From Oscarella lobularis (lineage: Eukaryota; Porifera; Homoscleromorpha; Homosclerophorida; Oscarellidae), in the NCBI RefSeq assembly GCF_947507565.1, contig NC_089183.1, positions 1,550,001-1,614,000 on the forward strand: a DNA stretch of 64,000 nucleotides, read 5' to 3'. The position numbers were made by a program, and so were the translations under genes. Shown here one piece after another: positions 36,985 to 48,084 of this stretch. The stretch's first letter is position 1. Every line of letters starts with the position of its first letter. The notes beneath the pieces are model-generated. The model did not search any database, was not told the DNA's origin, and was given only the letters and a program-made list of their open reading frames with translations.

Positions 36985-37770
36985 CCAATCCAAGACGGTC
37001 ACATCATGTGCCCGCAGCCATTCTCGAGTTGACCGAGACGAGTTGATTGGGGCGTTGTTCTGTTGGAACAACAAGTCGTCTCCAATCATGTGGTCGGCGT
37101 CTTGAAGCATGTGGTCTTCAAGAATGCGCTGGTAGGCAGCCGAATCCACTCGTCCGTCCAGACGAATCAGAGAACCAACTCCGTTCCACGACATCGATCC
37201 CCATACCATGACACTGATTGGGTGCTGCACGGCGCGATCGCAGCATTCAGGGAGAAACTCTTCACCCTTGCGACGCCATACGTACAGCCCGTCACTTCCA
37301 ATACTGACTTTTGACTCGTCGCTAAAGAGCACCGACTTCCACTCTTCCCCAATCACGGTGCGAGACAGCCCAGTTGAGTCGCAGTCGCCGATGTCGTTGG
37401 GTCAACTCGGGCTTTTTGCGAGGGCGCCTGGCATCAATGCCTTGTTCGTGCAAACGACGACGAACAGTTCTTCCGGATATTTGTTTTCCCAACTGTTCGT
37501 TCACTTCCGTAGCGATGCGGCTGGCCGATATTCGACGATGTGAGAGTGCCATACGTCTAACGATATGGTCCTCTCTTGCGGTCGTGTCTTTTCCGCGTCC
37601 AGGCCTCGTTTCGTAATCGCTACTGCCGCTTGCTAGTCTCTTTAGGCATAGCTCTACGGCCGTTTTTGATCGCCCGACGCGATCAGCGATTTTGCGTAAA
37701 GATTGGCCCTAGATTGGCCCTCTTCGTGAAGTGCCTCAATAATCCCTCGCGTACGCGGACTTTACAATAG
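36985..37770 (-). pseudogene. Tc1-like transposase relic, catalytic Asp replaced
   Basis: Read on the minus strand: a paired-like HTH region (HIVRRMALSHRRISASRI ... GRTVRRRLHEQGI), then the catalytic domain with SVLFSDESKVSIG (first Asp) and LLFQQNNAPINSS. In Tc1 enzymes that last position is normally QQDNAP, so the second catalytic Asp is Asn here. The sequence ends at DWPPKSP, before the conserved DLNPIE motif that carries the catalytic Glu, and joins gypsy gag sequence. The frame changes near 37355, between the HTH part and the catalytic part. The copy is clearly inactive. Confidence 0.85.
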
Positions 37771-38332
37771 GCGCTGCCCAAAATATGCTTTGCGTGAATG
37801 CTAGACAAACGTTTGACGCAAAGAAAAAGCTGCTAACGTAAAGGAGCATTTGTAAATTTGAAAAAATGACTCAATGTGACGTCGGATATGTCTCGTGATT
37901 GTGACGTAACAGCTACACGTTTTCTTTAAAATAGCAATCTAAATTTTAGGAAACGCTTGTTATTAGTGACGTACAATGGTGCTGGAGTAAAATAATGGTT
38001 TTTTGAAGTTTAAAATAGGGGTTTTTGCTCTGGCTTAATATGCAACAATGCCTAATACGCCCACGCACATATGGGATTTTTGAAAAAACCGCCATGTTAA
38101 TGTTTTTAATAAGAGAATTAGGGAACGGTTTACTGTGTCTTTTTATCCTGAGGAGTAACCCCCCTTTTTTACGCCGTAGATCTGTAGTTTGGTGTTCAGT
38201 CTTTTCGTTCTTGGCAATCTTTAATCCTCTAATAAAGAATTCGCGGAGAAATCGCACTGCGAAAATGTCACGCGACTGCTCTCATACGGGCGACGGTTAC
38301 GTCACAAGAGGCCTACCCTGAAACAACAATTC
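37771..38332. other. no gene visible
   Basis: AT-rich DNA before the P2X7-C gene. It probably includes that gene's promoter, but I cannot place one. Confidence 0.4.
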
Positions 38333-39074
38333 ATGGACGACGACAGCGACGAGCAACACTCGGAATACTCCCTATTGTATAGACACGGTGACCTAGCGCC
38401 TACAGAAGAGAATGAAGAAGATTCGTCCGCCGATAGCGATTCCAGTGACGACGACGGTGTTCGACCATACCTTTTTGAGCCTTTGGCGAGCCCGCACGCC
38501 GTCCAAGGTTCTCAAAGTCTGGACGACGTTTCTGCGGAACAATCCAGCGACACGGACAGACGTCTAGAGAATCTTGACTGGTGAAACCCCCATTAAACAG
38601 GAATTTCTTTAATTATTACAGCGTCAATAGGTGTGAATGCGGAAATTGTCAGTTTATGCCTACAGAAGCCGAGTCGATCTGCTGTCAAGAAATTGCTGAA
38701 ATGGGAAATAAGATGGACGAGGAGGACCCGAGTGTATCGTGCATCACTTTACACCCAGGGTTTGCATCTGTCTGCTTAGACAGGTGGGTTCTGCAGACAG
38801 CGTATTACCAAATGAGACAACACTATGGGGATCCTGAAAACTCTCAGCCTGTCAATCAGTAAATCAATAGTTCTGTTCTGTGTGATGTGTACCAGTAATA
38901 TTTTTCCTATCTAGAAAATACAGATACACCGCTTATCGACAGCTTACTAGATGGTGCTGGGGATGGCTAGGGAAAAGTATACGTGTGGAACTTCCAGCAT
39001 GTGCAATAAAAATCATTAGGCAGACTTTTCCCTCAGCTGTGTACTGCGGATTTAAATATCCAAATCTAAGTTGA
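38333..39074 (+). CDS. P2X7 C-terminal (cytoplasmic zinc) domain protein, intact, 214 aa
   Basis: Three exons, 38333-38580, 38622-38858 and 38915-39074, with GT..AG introns of 41 and 56 bp, join in phase to 645 nt including the stop. The first exon encodes an acidic, Ser/Asp/Glu-rich segment. Exons 2 and 3 hold the domain known from the cytoplasmic tail of vertebrate P2X7 receptors: CECGNCQFM, SICCQEI, CITLHPGFASVCLDRWVLQT and KYRYTAYRQLTRWCWGWLG. No channel segment is present. Stand-alone versions are abundant in cnidarians and other invertebrates. The domain binds zinc (and in P2X7 also GDP), but its role here is unknown. It points at the transposase gene 42 bp away, and the pair may form one transposon. 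This is the cleanest intact gene in the window. Confidence 0.85.
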
Positions 39075-39116
39075 ATTTTGAACTACTATTCATTAACTAC
39101 TCTTTTGAGAATCTTG

Positions 39117-41110
39117 TCAGGTGCTGCTCAATAGCTTCTCTTTATCTACTCTCACAAAGTCACTAGTGAGAGATGGTGCCACATCTGATTGAACTGGACA
39201 TTTCTCCCCCTCCATCACCAAAGCATCTACAAGAGCCATTATTTCAGCTGCGTAATCTAAAAATGCCATTATTGAGTAATGTTTTTTAGCTTTTATATTG
39301 TACCGTAGGTGCTTTTGGTGAGAATTTTTCTCACAACATAGTCGCCCTTCTTGTACTTTGGATAGGTCACTCTATATCTCAGCGTCCCTTGGGCTGTTTG
39401 AGCATGTTCGCGAGAGGCGTTCTCATTGTAATGCATCGCCGCCAACAACTGTCTAAGGGGAAAAGCAATCAATTGCATTTTTAGAAATAAAAGAGTAACT
39501 GTTGAATTCTCACCTAGCCATCATGGATTGCATTGAGAATATTGAAGAAGTGGGAGTGAAGTGATTGATTAGGCTGTGGAAAGCCTCAAGGGATGACGTC
39601 TGGAATGAGGGTGACAGCCTCTTCATGTCGTTGCAGAACATTGTGTTGGTAAGCAATTTCTGAATTTTTATGCTAGCTTTCGTCTCTGCAAAGTTCGTTA
39701 ATACATAGCAAACTTATTACTATTAACCCTTACGCGGTCTAAACCATTTCTTTTCTCTTTCAGTCTCCAAATTTTGATGAGAGCAATTAGGGAATAGGGA
39801 ATCACGGCCAGTATGGACGTTGTGAATGTGGTTCGAGAGAGACAACCACTTGCTTCTTATAAGATCTCCGCTGCCTTCGCTAGTTGATGCGGCGCACCAA
39901 TAGACATTGTTGACCATACTTCTAAGCCAGCTGCCGATGATTTCGCAATCTTTTTCTTTGGCCAGAGCTTCGGCTTTCTTTCTGAAAGCTATGAAAACCA
40001 ACAACAGAAAAATGTAAAGGTTATGTACGCGATGAATTCGTTTTTCTAACATTTTGCTAAGTGCCATTCGTCGTAGTAATGTTGTGTCCCCTTCATGTTT
40101 TCCCTGATCCATTTAGCGATGCCACGGTGCCGGTCTGTTATAAGACGGGAAATCGTTATTCCCTGCCCTTCCAAAAATTCGACACATCTGGTCAGGCCGT
40201 TTTTATGAACCACCAACCTCGTTGCACTGCAAAGAAAGATGACAGTCACCGACTAATTAAAACCGGCATAAATCACTGACTTGAACTATTTTTATGTCCA
40301 ATACGGCATTCTGTTGGACGTCGATGCACGTGTACGTACCGAATTTGGCCGAGTGGCCTGGACTGTCTGCCCTACCGTCACCAGCCAATGTAATGCAACC
40401 TCCCCTTGCCTTTGCTGTGGCCAACAGCTGCTCCTGATACGACTTCCAAGTTCTTTCTATCGCTGGCAGTAAGAAGTGCTTCTGGTGCCTGTAGAAGGTT
40501 TGTGCAGTAACGCTTGCAACATTTAGATAATCCATCATCCTCAGAACTTTTGTTGGCAGAGACCCCGAGCACAGAATGGACGCTGTTAGATGGATATTTC
40601 CCGCAGGCACTCTGGCAAGAAACGGCTGGCTCTCCCAAATGTTGACAGCGTCGCAGTCTATGCATTGTCTTTTCAATCTGAGGAAAGTGCCTATAACGAT
40701 CTGATCTAATCGGACATTCTGTGACCCAAAAGGGACGCATATATGGGCCAATTGCAATAAACGGGACTCAAAGACAAGGTACTTCCTATTATTCCCCGTC
40801 CTATTGAATGTATAAAACATACGGAAAAATGCGAAAGGTACAAAAAACTTACATGCAGTCAGCAGAGAACGGCTCAGGAACGTAGTCATCGTCTTCTTCT
40901 TGAGTTACAGTAAAGCTCTCTTCTAGGTCTTCCACTTCATCAGGCTCTTCTTGAAGGCCTTCTCCTGCTGGAGGATGTTCTTGACGGCCTTCCACTGCAG
41001 GTGGTTCTTGACGGCCTTCCACCGCAGGAGGATCTTCTTGAAGAAGATCGTCAAAATTACACTGAACTCCTACGGACACAGTGGTGACTTGTTCAATGGC
41101 ATACGTTTGT
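39117..41110 (-). pseudogene. multi-exon transposase-like gene of an invertebrate/fish family
   Basis: Exons on the minus strand: about 41110-40849, 40800-40281, about 40213-40055, about 39990-39733, about 39655-39515, about 39478-39300 and about 39250-39117. An acidic N-terminus with a PPAVEGRQE repeat precedes RKYLVFESRLLQLA, ITLAGDGRADSPGHSAKFG, LITDRHRGIAKWIREN, QHYYDEWHLAK, SSLEAFHSLINHF and RVTYPKYKKGDYVVRKIL. I recognise these as hallmarks of an unnamed transposase-like family in cnidarians and teleosts. The Asp residues in GDGRADSPGHS and ITDRH and the Glu in SLEAFHS could form a DDE centre. The exon at about 40213 enters one base out of frame (NEVGGS then stop), so this copy is probably dead. 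Converges on the P2X7-C gene. Confidence 0.75.
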
Positions 41111-41399
41111 GTTTCTGCATTTCAAAAATGGGTTTATCAGTTAACGCGAATTTGAGCAGTGACGTTGTAACCTTTTTCTGTCATAACGTGGAGCCCCTCT
41201 GCGTTTCCATCAACTCTGTATCTTGCGTCGTCGTCTTTGTACACATGTAAGCATTTGGTTACAGAACTACAGAAACAGACAATATATTCCCTAAATTATT
41301 GCATTGCGTCTATTAAACAAGTTTTCTTTGTCTCTGTTCATAAGCAAATAATAAAACTGTAACTGCTTGTCACGTGTACATTTTGCCATATTTCGGAAT

Positions 41400-41570
41400 T
41401 AATTTTGTCACCTTCGAGAACACGTATCGCTTTCAAAGTCACAAATCACTTGTCACCAATCACTTGTTCAAAGTCACAAATCACTTGTCACAAATCACTT
41501 GTTACCAATCACTTGTTCAAAGTCACTTGTCACCAATCTCTTGTTCAAAGTCACAAATCACTTGTGACCC
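41400..41570. repeat. tandem repeat of CAAATCACTTGTCAC / CACTTGTTCAAAGT
   Basis: Two related 14-15-bp words alternate about ten times. Confidence 0.85.
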
Positions 41571-41639
41571 TGCCGGGCCACCATACGATACAGTACTGCA
41601 GAGAGACGACGACTCGCGCATCAACAGTACGTCAGCCGG

Positions 41640-42185
41640 AGACGGAAGAGCGGCCAGTAGATGGAAGAGTGTGTGCGTTCCCTAGAGCGTCTGCTGGACA
41701 AGGTGATGCGGGGAATCACCGAAGCGAACAGGCACCGCGAGTTGATTACGAAGTTCTCCGAGTTGATGGCACCGGAAGTGGCGTACCAGCTGTCTCTTCA
41801 AGCGTTCGCGACGTTCGAAGAATGTCTAATGCGAGCGCAAGAACTTGATTTATTGCAGTCGCGTTTGCGACACAGCCGCGTCGGAACACCTGCGACGGGG
41901 CGTACATTGCCACAAGCGAACGGAAGACGATGTTTTGGCTGCGGCAAAATCGGACACGTGCGGCACGAGTGCCCCAAAGTAAAAGGCCGTGAGAAGAGGG
42001 CGGGGCGTTGTTTTGAGTGCGAAGAAATGGGTCATCTGGCCCGAGATTGCGAAGAAGGTGAGCGTCGCGAGTTAGTGCGGCAGACAGAGGTCGTGGAGGC
42101 GCGGAGTCCCGATTTAACGCGAAAAGTCGATGAGCGGAGGGAGTTCGCGGAAGTAGGGAAGTGCAAACCGGGAAGGCAGAAGTAG
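41640..42185 (+). pseudogene. retrotransposon gag fragment with two CCHC zinc knuckles
   Basis: Open from about 41640 to TAG 42185. Residues about 90-135 carry two zinc knuckles, CFGCGKIGHVRHEC and CFECEEMGHLARDC, both with perfect C-x2-C-x4-H-x4-C spacing. The knuckles bind retroelement RNA during packaging. The upstream part looks like the end of a gag capsid region (AYQLSLQAFATFEECLMRAQ). No protease or reverse transcriptase follows, so it is an isolated gag piece or a captured gag domain. Confidence 0.75.
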
Positions 42186-42524
42186 CTTCCGATTCGGTTG
42201 GGCAGACAAAAATTACGATGAAATTTATAACAAAGATTACTACGACAGGTACGACGACTTTCCCGACGACAGTCGTTTGGGCGACTTGCAGCGCCATTGA
42301 GTTCCTTCCTGCATGTTGTTCTGTAGTCAGTAGTGTTAGAGTTAGGAAAAACTTCCAGATCGCTATTGCGATTTACCTTTTTTTGTGTTGTTGCCGTCGT
42401 TAGTCGGTTCGACAACACTTAACCGGGGAGGTATGTGGTAGGCGTAGTAATAGGTCACGTGACTCGAACATGAGACGGTAGCTCCCAAGCAAATTTTTAT
42501 TGATTGTATTATCAATTCTTTTAG

Positions 42525-42867
42525 AGTTGGGCATGACATTCAGGATCATTACGATTCTATGCTCCCACTCGTCCAGGAAGCTCGACAACAGGGATTAGCT
42601 AAATATGCTCATCCAGTAGGTTTCAACAGCAAAGTATCATATGTAGATGAATCACTTTTTCAGGGCTTTTGGAATGACTTGGACATGATGGAAATAGGTA
42701 CGTACCACTTTTGCATGTGGCACTGAACTGATCAATAATGTACTTCTCTTTGAAAAGGAAAATATACTGGGAGAAGTGAGGACTTCTATTGCGCAGTTTT
42801 GCGGTGGCGGCATCGCCCCAGTTCTTGAATCTACCCTCAAGGTCGCTTGTGCCTTTACTAAAGGGTA
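42525..42867 (+). CDS. two or three exons of an unrecognised gene
   Basis: An open segment at about 42525-42700 (YDSMLPLVQEARQQGL ... ESLFQGFWNDLDMM) ends at a GTACGT donor. After acceptor TTTGAAAAG another open segment runs to about 42867 (VRTSIAQFCGGGIAPVLEST). The junction signals and codon quality look real. I do not recognise the family. It may be the 5' part of the cysteine-rich gene that follows on the same strand. Confidence 0.35.
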
Positions 42868-43087
42868 AGGAAATCCACTGAGTCAGTTCGTTTGCTGTTC
42901 TTTTTAAATTGGAAGCCTGTGTTCTTCTATTTAAACTCTTTCTTTAGATGCGTTATTGACTGTAAGTGTCATTCCCGAATACACTAAGGGCTTCAACAGG
43001 CAGTGAATCTTGTCAGGTATTGAAAAAACTCAGCGACAGTTGCTGTGCAAGTGAGTGTAATTTGCATCTAAATCTAGTACTGCCAAA

Positions 43088-44463
43088 GTGGAGTTCATGT
43101 CTGGAGAAATCGGCCTGATAGGACCGGTTGTGACGACGGGAACTCGTGCACAAGAAAGGCTTTTGCCTCAACGGCAGATGCTTAGGCACTCCTTTCTTCT
43201 GCTTGTCGTGCCAAAAATGCGATGGCAGCGGCGGTTGCGTCACCGGTTCACGTTCCTGCGCTATCAGCAACACATGCTATTCTAGCGGTGATCGAAAAAA
43301 TCAGGCTAGAATTGGCGATGACGGTTGCAAGGCAAATAAAAGTTGAACTCTTGGCCTCTACTTTTAACACTTGGTTTCTACTCTAAAGGAATGTCAACCT
43401 TTGGCGAATCAGTTTGATTGGACCAGTGTGTCAGGAGGAAGTTGCAATGACAACAATGCTTGCACTAAGGATGACCAGTGCAAAGATGGAAGATGCACAG
43501 GAACAGCATTTTTGTGTCAGAGTTGCGAGTCATGCAATGGAAATGGATGCACGCTAAACTCTGGCAATTGTCTTCTTGACAATACGTGTTACACAAACAA
43601 TCAAGTGAACCCTAATGAACAGTGTCAGGTAAACACAAAAACTCTTTACTATTTATTAATGTGGTAAATTCTATTTTGTAGGCGTGCAAATCTATGACTA
43701 ATACCATTCAGTGGTTACCGTTGACCGGTACCAGTTGTGACGACGGGGATATCTGTACGCATTCGGATGCGTGTACCAATCGTGGACTGTGCGTCGGAAC
43801 TCTGATAACGTGCGTTTCTCCATGCCAGCAATGCGACGGAACATCTCAATGTCGAACTCAAGGATGCTTGACACCTCAGAGAAACTGCGGGTGCGGCGTT
43901 TGCTACAACAACAACGCAGTGAATCCGAGCAAACAGTGTCATTACTGTAACATCGCTTCATCTCCTAACTCATGGACAAACTATCCGACTCAGCCTTGCG
44001 ACGACGGAAATTCGTGCACTAGACACGTGCAACGCAGGAACGTGCAGTGGAACGGACTTCACCAGCGAATGCGATGTGCACACGGTGGCAACGAATCCGT
44101 GTGTCAGTGGAACTTACTGTGACGGTTCAAATTGTCTACTGACATATTATTCGTCGAGTCGTCAGTGTTATACAAATCAGGACGCTTGCGACTATCCGAA
44201 TTTGTTTTGCAGCGGAAGCCACGCCGAGTGCCGAGTCTACGTCATCGTCACAGTTATTGTCTCTTGTACAAGGCACAGATGGAAAGTCGTATCTGATGCT
44301 GACGAATATTCGAGAAATGAAGATGAGGTTCGAAGGCTTCAAAGTTCCGTGTGGCAACGTCAGAATCGACTGGCAATTAGTGGACACAGCCAACAGCGAT
44401 GCGGTAGTGTATTCGTCAACGGGCCAAATAGAAATCGCCAGCCTCCGTCTTGTGAAGGAATAG
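43088..44463 (+). pseudogene. cysteine-rich extracellular repeat protein, fragmentary
   Basis: Four or more repeats of the pattern C-DDGN-x-CT-x-D-x-C-x2-G-x-C-x-GT-x3-C-x2-C-x2-C run through exons at about 43110-43346, 43388-43628 and 43683-44200, for example CTKDDQCKDGRCTGTAFLC and CDDGDICTHSDACTNRGLC. Such repeats occur in secreted or cell-surface proteins of animals. The frame slips by one near 44020 (CT then DTCNAGTCSG). Near 44215 an acceptor-like TTTTGCAG or another slip leads to a Cys-poor end (GFKVPCGNVRIDWQLVDT) that stops at 44463. No signal peptide is visible because the 5' end is not identified. It is probably a host gene fragment rather than a transposon gene. Confidence 0.6.
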
Positions 44464-45147
44464 AAAGGACTAAACGCTTGTTTGCGTTTTACCCCTCGAG
44501 GTCAATTATTCTTGCCACGAAATTACACTCAAAGCATGTATTAATTGTCCTTTTCTGTAATTCTTCGTTTTTTCAATCTTCTTCGAAGTCGGTGGTTTGA
44601 CCTCAAAGAACAGCCAAGCCAGCGTCCAAGCGATAGGCATAAAGTGAAAGAAATCTCTTTTCATCGCATTTGCTACTTATTCGAATAAGAATACTGTATA
44701 CAAATTTACGATATTGGGCGCGATGTTGTTTGATCGCAGATGGTCTGAGATTTTTTTCAAATTGTAATTCAATGCGCGTATAGATAATGATCGACCATTT
44801 TATAGGGTCTTTCTCAGGGATCGAGCATATTATAGGGTGTTGCACAGAGGGCGTACTTCATCAACATCTTTCTGCATGCATGGCAACGCCTGCTAAAAAG
44901 CGTACCCAAACTTTAGCCCAGCACGAAGATTTTGCTTGCGAGCCACGTTTAAAAGCCGTTGCGTATAACAAACGCTTGTGGTTTTCACAGTAGTACGTGC
45001 ATGATACGTGGGCGTTCCTTGCATTGTTTCTGTGACGCGGGTGAGGCGAGCGATGCGAGAGATGCGAGCGAAAGATAAAAGAGATGCGGATACGTGGTGC
45101 TGCTGTGTCCTCGTCGAGTGGTGAGCAAAGACTTTTATTTTTCATAA
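44464..45147. other. no gene visible
   Basis: AT-rich, short open stretches on both strands, no motif. GAGATGCGAGCGA-type words repeat at about 45045-45075. Confidence 0.45.
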
Positions 45148-45399
45148 CTAGCTAATCGTATACTCTGCTTTTACACGGGGCCCCTTTTGGGAAAATCGTC
45201 TTCTGCAGCGACGGATAATCATCTCGGCTACATGGAACGCGATCCGATTCGCGGCAACGACTCGTTCGACGAAATTCTCCGGCTGGCAAACGAGCACGAG
45301 GCAAGTTCTCGATAAGAAACCGCACACGAAACGCGTAGCGCTAAAGTAGAACATCTTAGAACATAAAAAACCACTTGTAAATGTGTAAAGAGCAGCGTA

Positions 45400-45742
45400 C
45401 ACTTCATAGAGAGTATCGATTCCACTTTCCGGATCCTCAATGGTATTTTGGGTCCCAATGAATTGAAATTGCATCGATTCCACTTTGATAATCGATATTT
45501 GCTACTTGATTTGGACCAGGACGACTTCCATTGTAGATGACCCCGATTACTGGAGCGGTGACATCAACGAATATCTCGTCGGAATTCTTCGCAGTTTCTG
45601 TTTCTCTCACATTTTTGGCTGTCGCGTCGATTCTGTACGTGCCTCCGTTTGTTAGTGTGAATTGGTTTGTAGCCGTTACGTCGTGTATTATTTCAGGCCG
45701 TTCGCATGCTGAAAGATGGATGCAGTTTGACCGTCGTAGCAA
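45400..45742 (-). pseudogene. extracellular beta-sandwich-like module fragment
   Basis: On the minus strand the translation reads TYRIDATAKNVRETETAKNS, then FVDVTAPVIGVIYNG and ANIDYQSGIDAISIHW, and after a one-base frame change DPESGIDTLYEVYAA. The combination VDVT-P-V-G-x-VY-G, DYQ-S and DPESGI is typical of repeated extracellular modules in large surface proteins of sponges, cnidarians and choanoflagellates. Only one module remains, with a frame break near 45450. Possibly a remnant of a host gene disturbed by neighbouring insertions. Confidence 0.5.
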
Positions 45743-45900
45743 GCAAGTTTGGAGTTGGCAAAAGCACTGTGAGCGATTTGAAAAAATGCGTTCTGGTGAA
45801 AGTGAAGTACCAGAAAAAGATTTTGCGCAATCTGCTGCTCCAAGACGAACAGAACGATGGGAATTGTTGTACTTTCGCGTTGATATCTACAAGTCCTAGT
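45690..45900 (+). pseudogene. CENP-B/pogo-type HTH fragment
   Basis: The segment MLKDGCSLTVVASKFGVGKS followed by TVSDLKK matches the N-terminal helix-turn-helix of CENP-B and pogo/Tigger transposases (a loop of Gly, then S-x-V-A-x-x-F-G-V-x-x-S-T-V). No catalytic domain follows; open sequence continues only to about 45970. It overlaps antisense the extracellular-module fragment, so one insertion probably broke the other. Confidence 0.65.
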
Positions 45901-46439
45901 GTTGTGAAACTTTTCCGCATATCAAAGGAGAAGGGGCTGTTGCCACTTCTATTTATGCAATTAGGTACTTAACTTAGCGTAGGTACTTAACTTAGAAACG
46001 GCGGTTTTTGAGAAAACAAGAAAATTTCGGAAACATTTTATTCAATAAAAAGTTTTGAAATTTTCTCCAGTACATCAGCAGTCTGAAGCGATTTTTACCG
46101 GACACGCGAATAGTCAGCAAAGCGCGGGTTTGGGCGTGGCATCGCGAAAGTAATTTTTTCTCTAAACCGGCGGCTTCAGTAGACCCGAATGAACAAACGC
46201 TGTTAGGAGAAACAATCTTCTAAACTCATAGTAGCGCGAAAAGTGCCGCCGATTGCGAGACCTTCATTTTGCGAGGAAAAACGTGCGCTAGTTGCTAAGT
46301 GGAAATTCATGGTGGCGTGCACTCTACGTCTGGAAGACTTAGTTATGCATCTTTTAACAGTTCTCCACGTTCTGCCAGCTATTGCCGACGACTGTTTGGC
46401 TAGCTTACGGCAAGCCTGCATGTCACATTGTCCGACGTC

Positions 46440-47400
46440 TGCTTGACCGAATAGACAGTGATGAACAATTTTCCCCAATGTACCCCAACTACCATGTGGA
46501 AGGCTGTCGTGGTTGTCCGAAGTTTGACATAAAAGGGAGCAGTTACAATACTGTGTTGAACTTGGTTTCACAGTTGTCACAATGCTCGGAGTATCGAAAA
46601 GAACGATAGGGAGACGTCTTCGCTATTTTGAATTATCAATTAGGAGTACATACTGCGACATTTCATACGACGACTTAGACATTGAAATTCGTTCTATTCA
46701 AGACAATTTTCCCGATTCTGGGTACAGAATGGTGACTGAAACGTTGAGAAATGGGTTGCGTGTCCAGCAACATCGAATCAGGCAGTCAATTCTGAGGTGT
46801 GACCCTGAAGGGGCATGTCTTCGCTGGCTAACGGCAGCCCATAGAAGAAGACCTTCGGTTTCCGGGCCGCAAGCTCTTTGGCATATTGACGGCAACCAGG
46901 TACAGCAAGTCTAATGGATGCTTATAATTTCCTAAGCTTTTCTGTGTTTCTCTAAAATGGAGATTTGTGATACACGGAGGAATTGACGGCTTCTCTAGGC
47001 TGGCTGTCTATCTCCATTGCTCCACGAACAACAGAGCTTCTACAGTCTTGAGGTTGTTTCAGAGCGCTGTACAGGAATATGGTCTACGTATTCGAGTTCG
47101 AAGTGATCAGGGTGGCGAGAACGTCGATGTTGCGCGAATGATGCTAAACCATCCTAGCAGAGGTCTTGGCAGTATGATAGTCGAAAGAAGCTTACATAAT
47201 CAGCGACTTGAGCGCCTCTGGCGTGATGTTCATGACGGTGTTGATAACTTCTACCGGTGCCTGTTTCATCACAAAGAAAGCTGCGGGGTTCTTGATCCCT
47301 TTAACGACGTTGAACTGTACGCTCTTTAGTACGTCTACGAACCCAGAATAAATAATAGGCATTACAATGCCTTAAGAAATGCACGAATACGTCACAATCG
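46440..47400 (+). pseudogene. integrase-core (rve) protein of an invertebrate/fish family
   Basis: Pre-intron part: NYHVEGCRGCPKFDI, then after a one-base frame change near 46562 the HTH segment VTMLGVSKRTIGRRLRYFEL and ALWHIDGNQ (first Asp). A short intron follows (donor GTACAG at about 46902). The second part, from about 46960, has [33 protein letters not shown] (second Asp) and [12 protein letters not shown] (Glu), which completes a DDE triad of the retroviral-integrase type, and ends around 47400. Stand-alone genes of this kind are widespread in cnidarians and fish and are related to integrases of LTR elements and Ginger-type transposons. No gag, RT or TIRs are visible nearby. Confidence 0.75.
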
Positions 47401-48020
47401 ACTGACGTTCGTATTAGCAAAAGTTATAAGGTATTATACAAATATATGACGCTCGAACTTGCGATATTTCGACTCCACAACGTTGTACTCAGCGGCACGA
47501 GACTCAACTACATCTGCGACTAAGGCCTAAAAAGTAAGTGTGCGCATGCGCATGACGTAACTGTGTTTCCTGCCCCAAAAGCCGTCATTCAAAGGCGCAC
47601 TTTCCCTTACAACCGATAAACCATTTCAACGTTGTACCCTTTACGTGACAGGTAATGCTTTTTGAGGCGCAACAGCCTCTCTTTCGTACACAATAGTATC
47701 GACTAACGTGATGAGTCTATCAAACGTGCTACGCTACTTATGAAAGAAGGGTGACAAACAGTAGCTTGATCGTGCTCCCAATCCAAGTTGGACTTGCCCA
47801 GTGACGAGGTCAGGAGGACGCCCAAAGGCCCTCATTTCGTTCACAACCTCCTTTTTAACGGAAGTATTGCCTTTCTTCGTCTCCTGAAGAGATGATCTGG
47901 CATTTGACAATTTTCCTCGTTCTATTCTTTGTTCTCTCAATTTCAATCATTTTTATCTAAAAAAAGAGGCGTTTATACAACTGCATATATATACAATATA
48001 CAACCAGAGTTAATAAATAG
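47401..48020. other. no recognisable gene
   Basis: A Lys/Arg/Glu-rich open stretch at 47946-47734 (-) is unrecognised. It could be a downstream exon of the ZAD-like gene at 54623 that was separated by the 4.9-kb transposon, but nothing proves this. Confidence 0.35.
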
Positions 48021-48084
48021 GAGAGGGATATGCAACTTGGACGTCACGTGACTATTTCTCTGACCACAGCATTGTTATGGCTCG

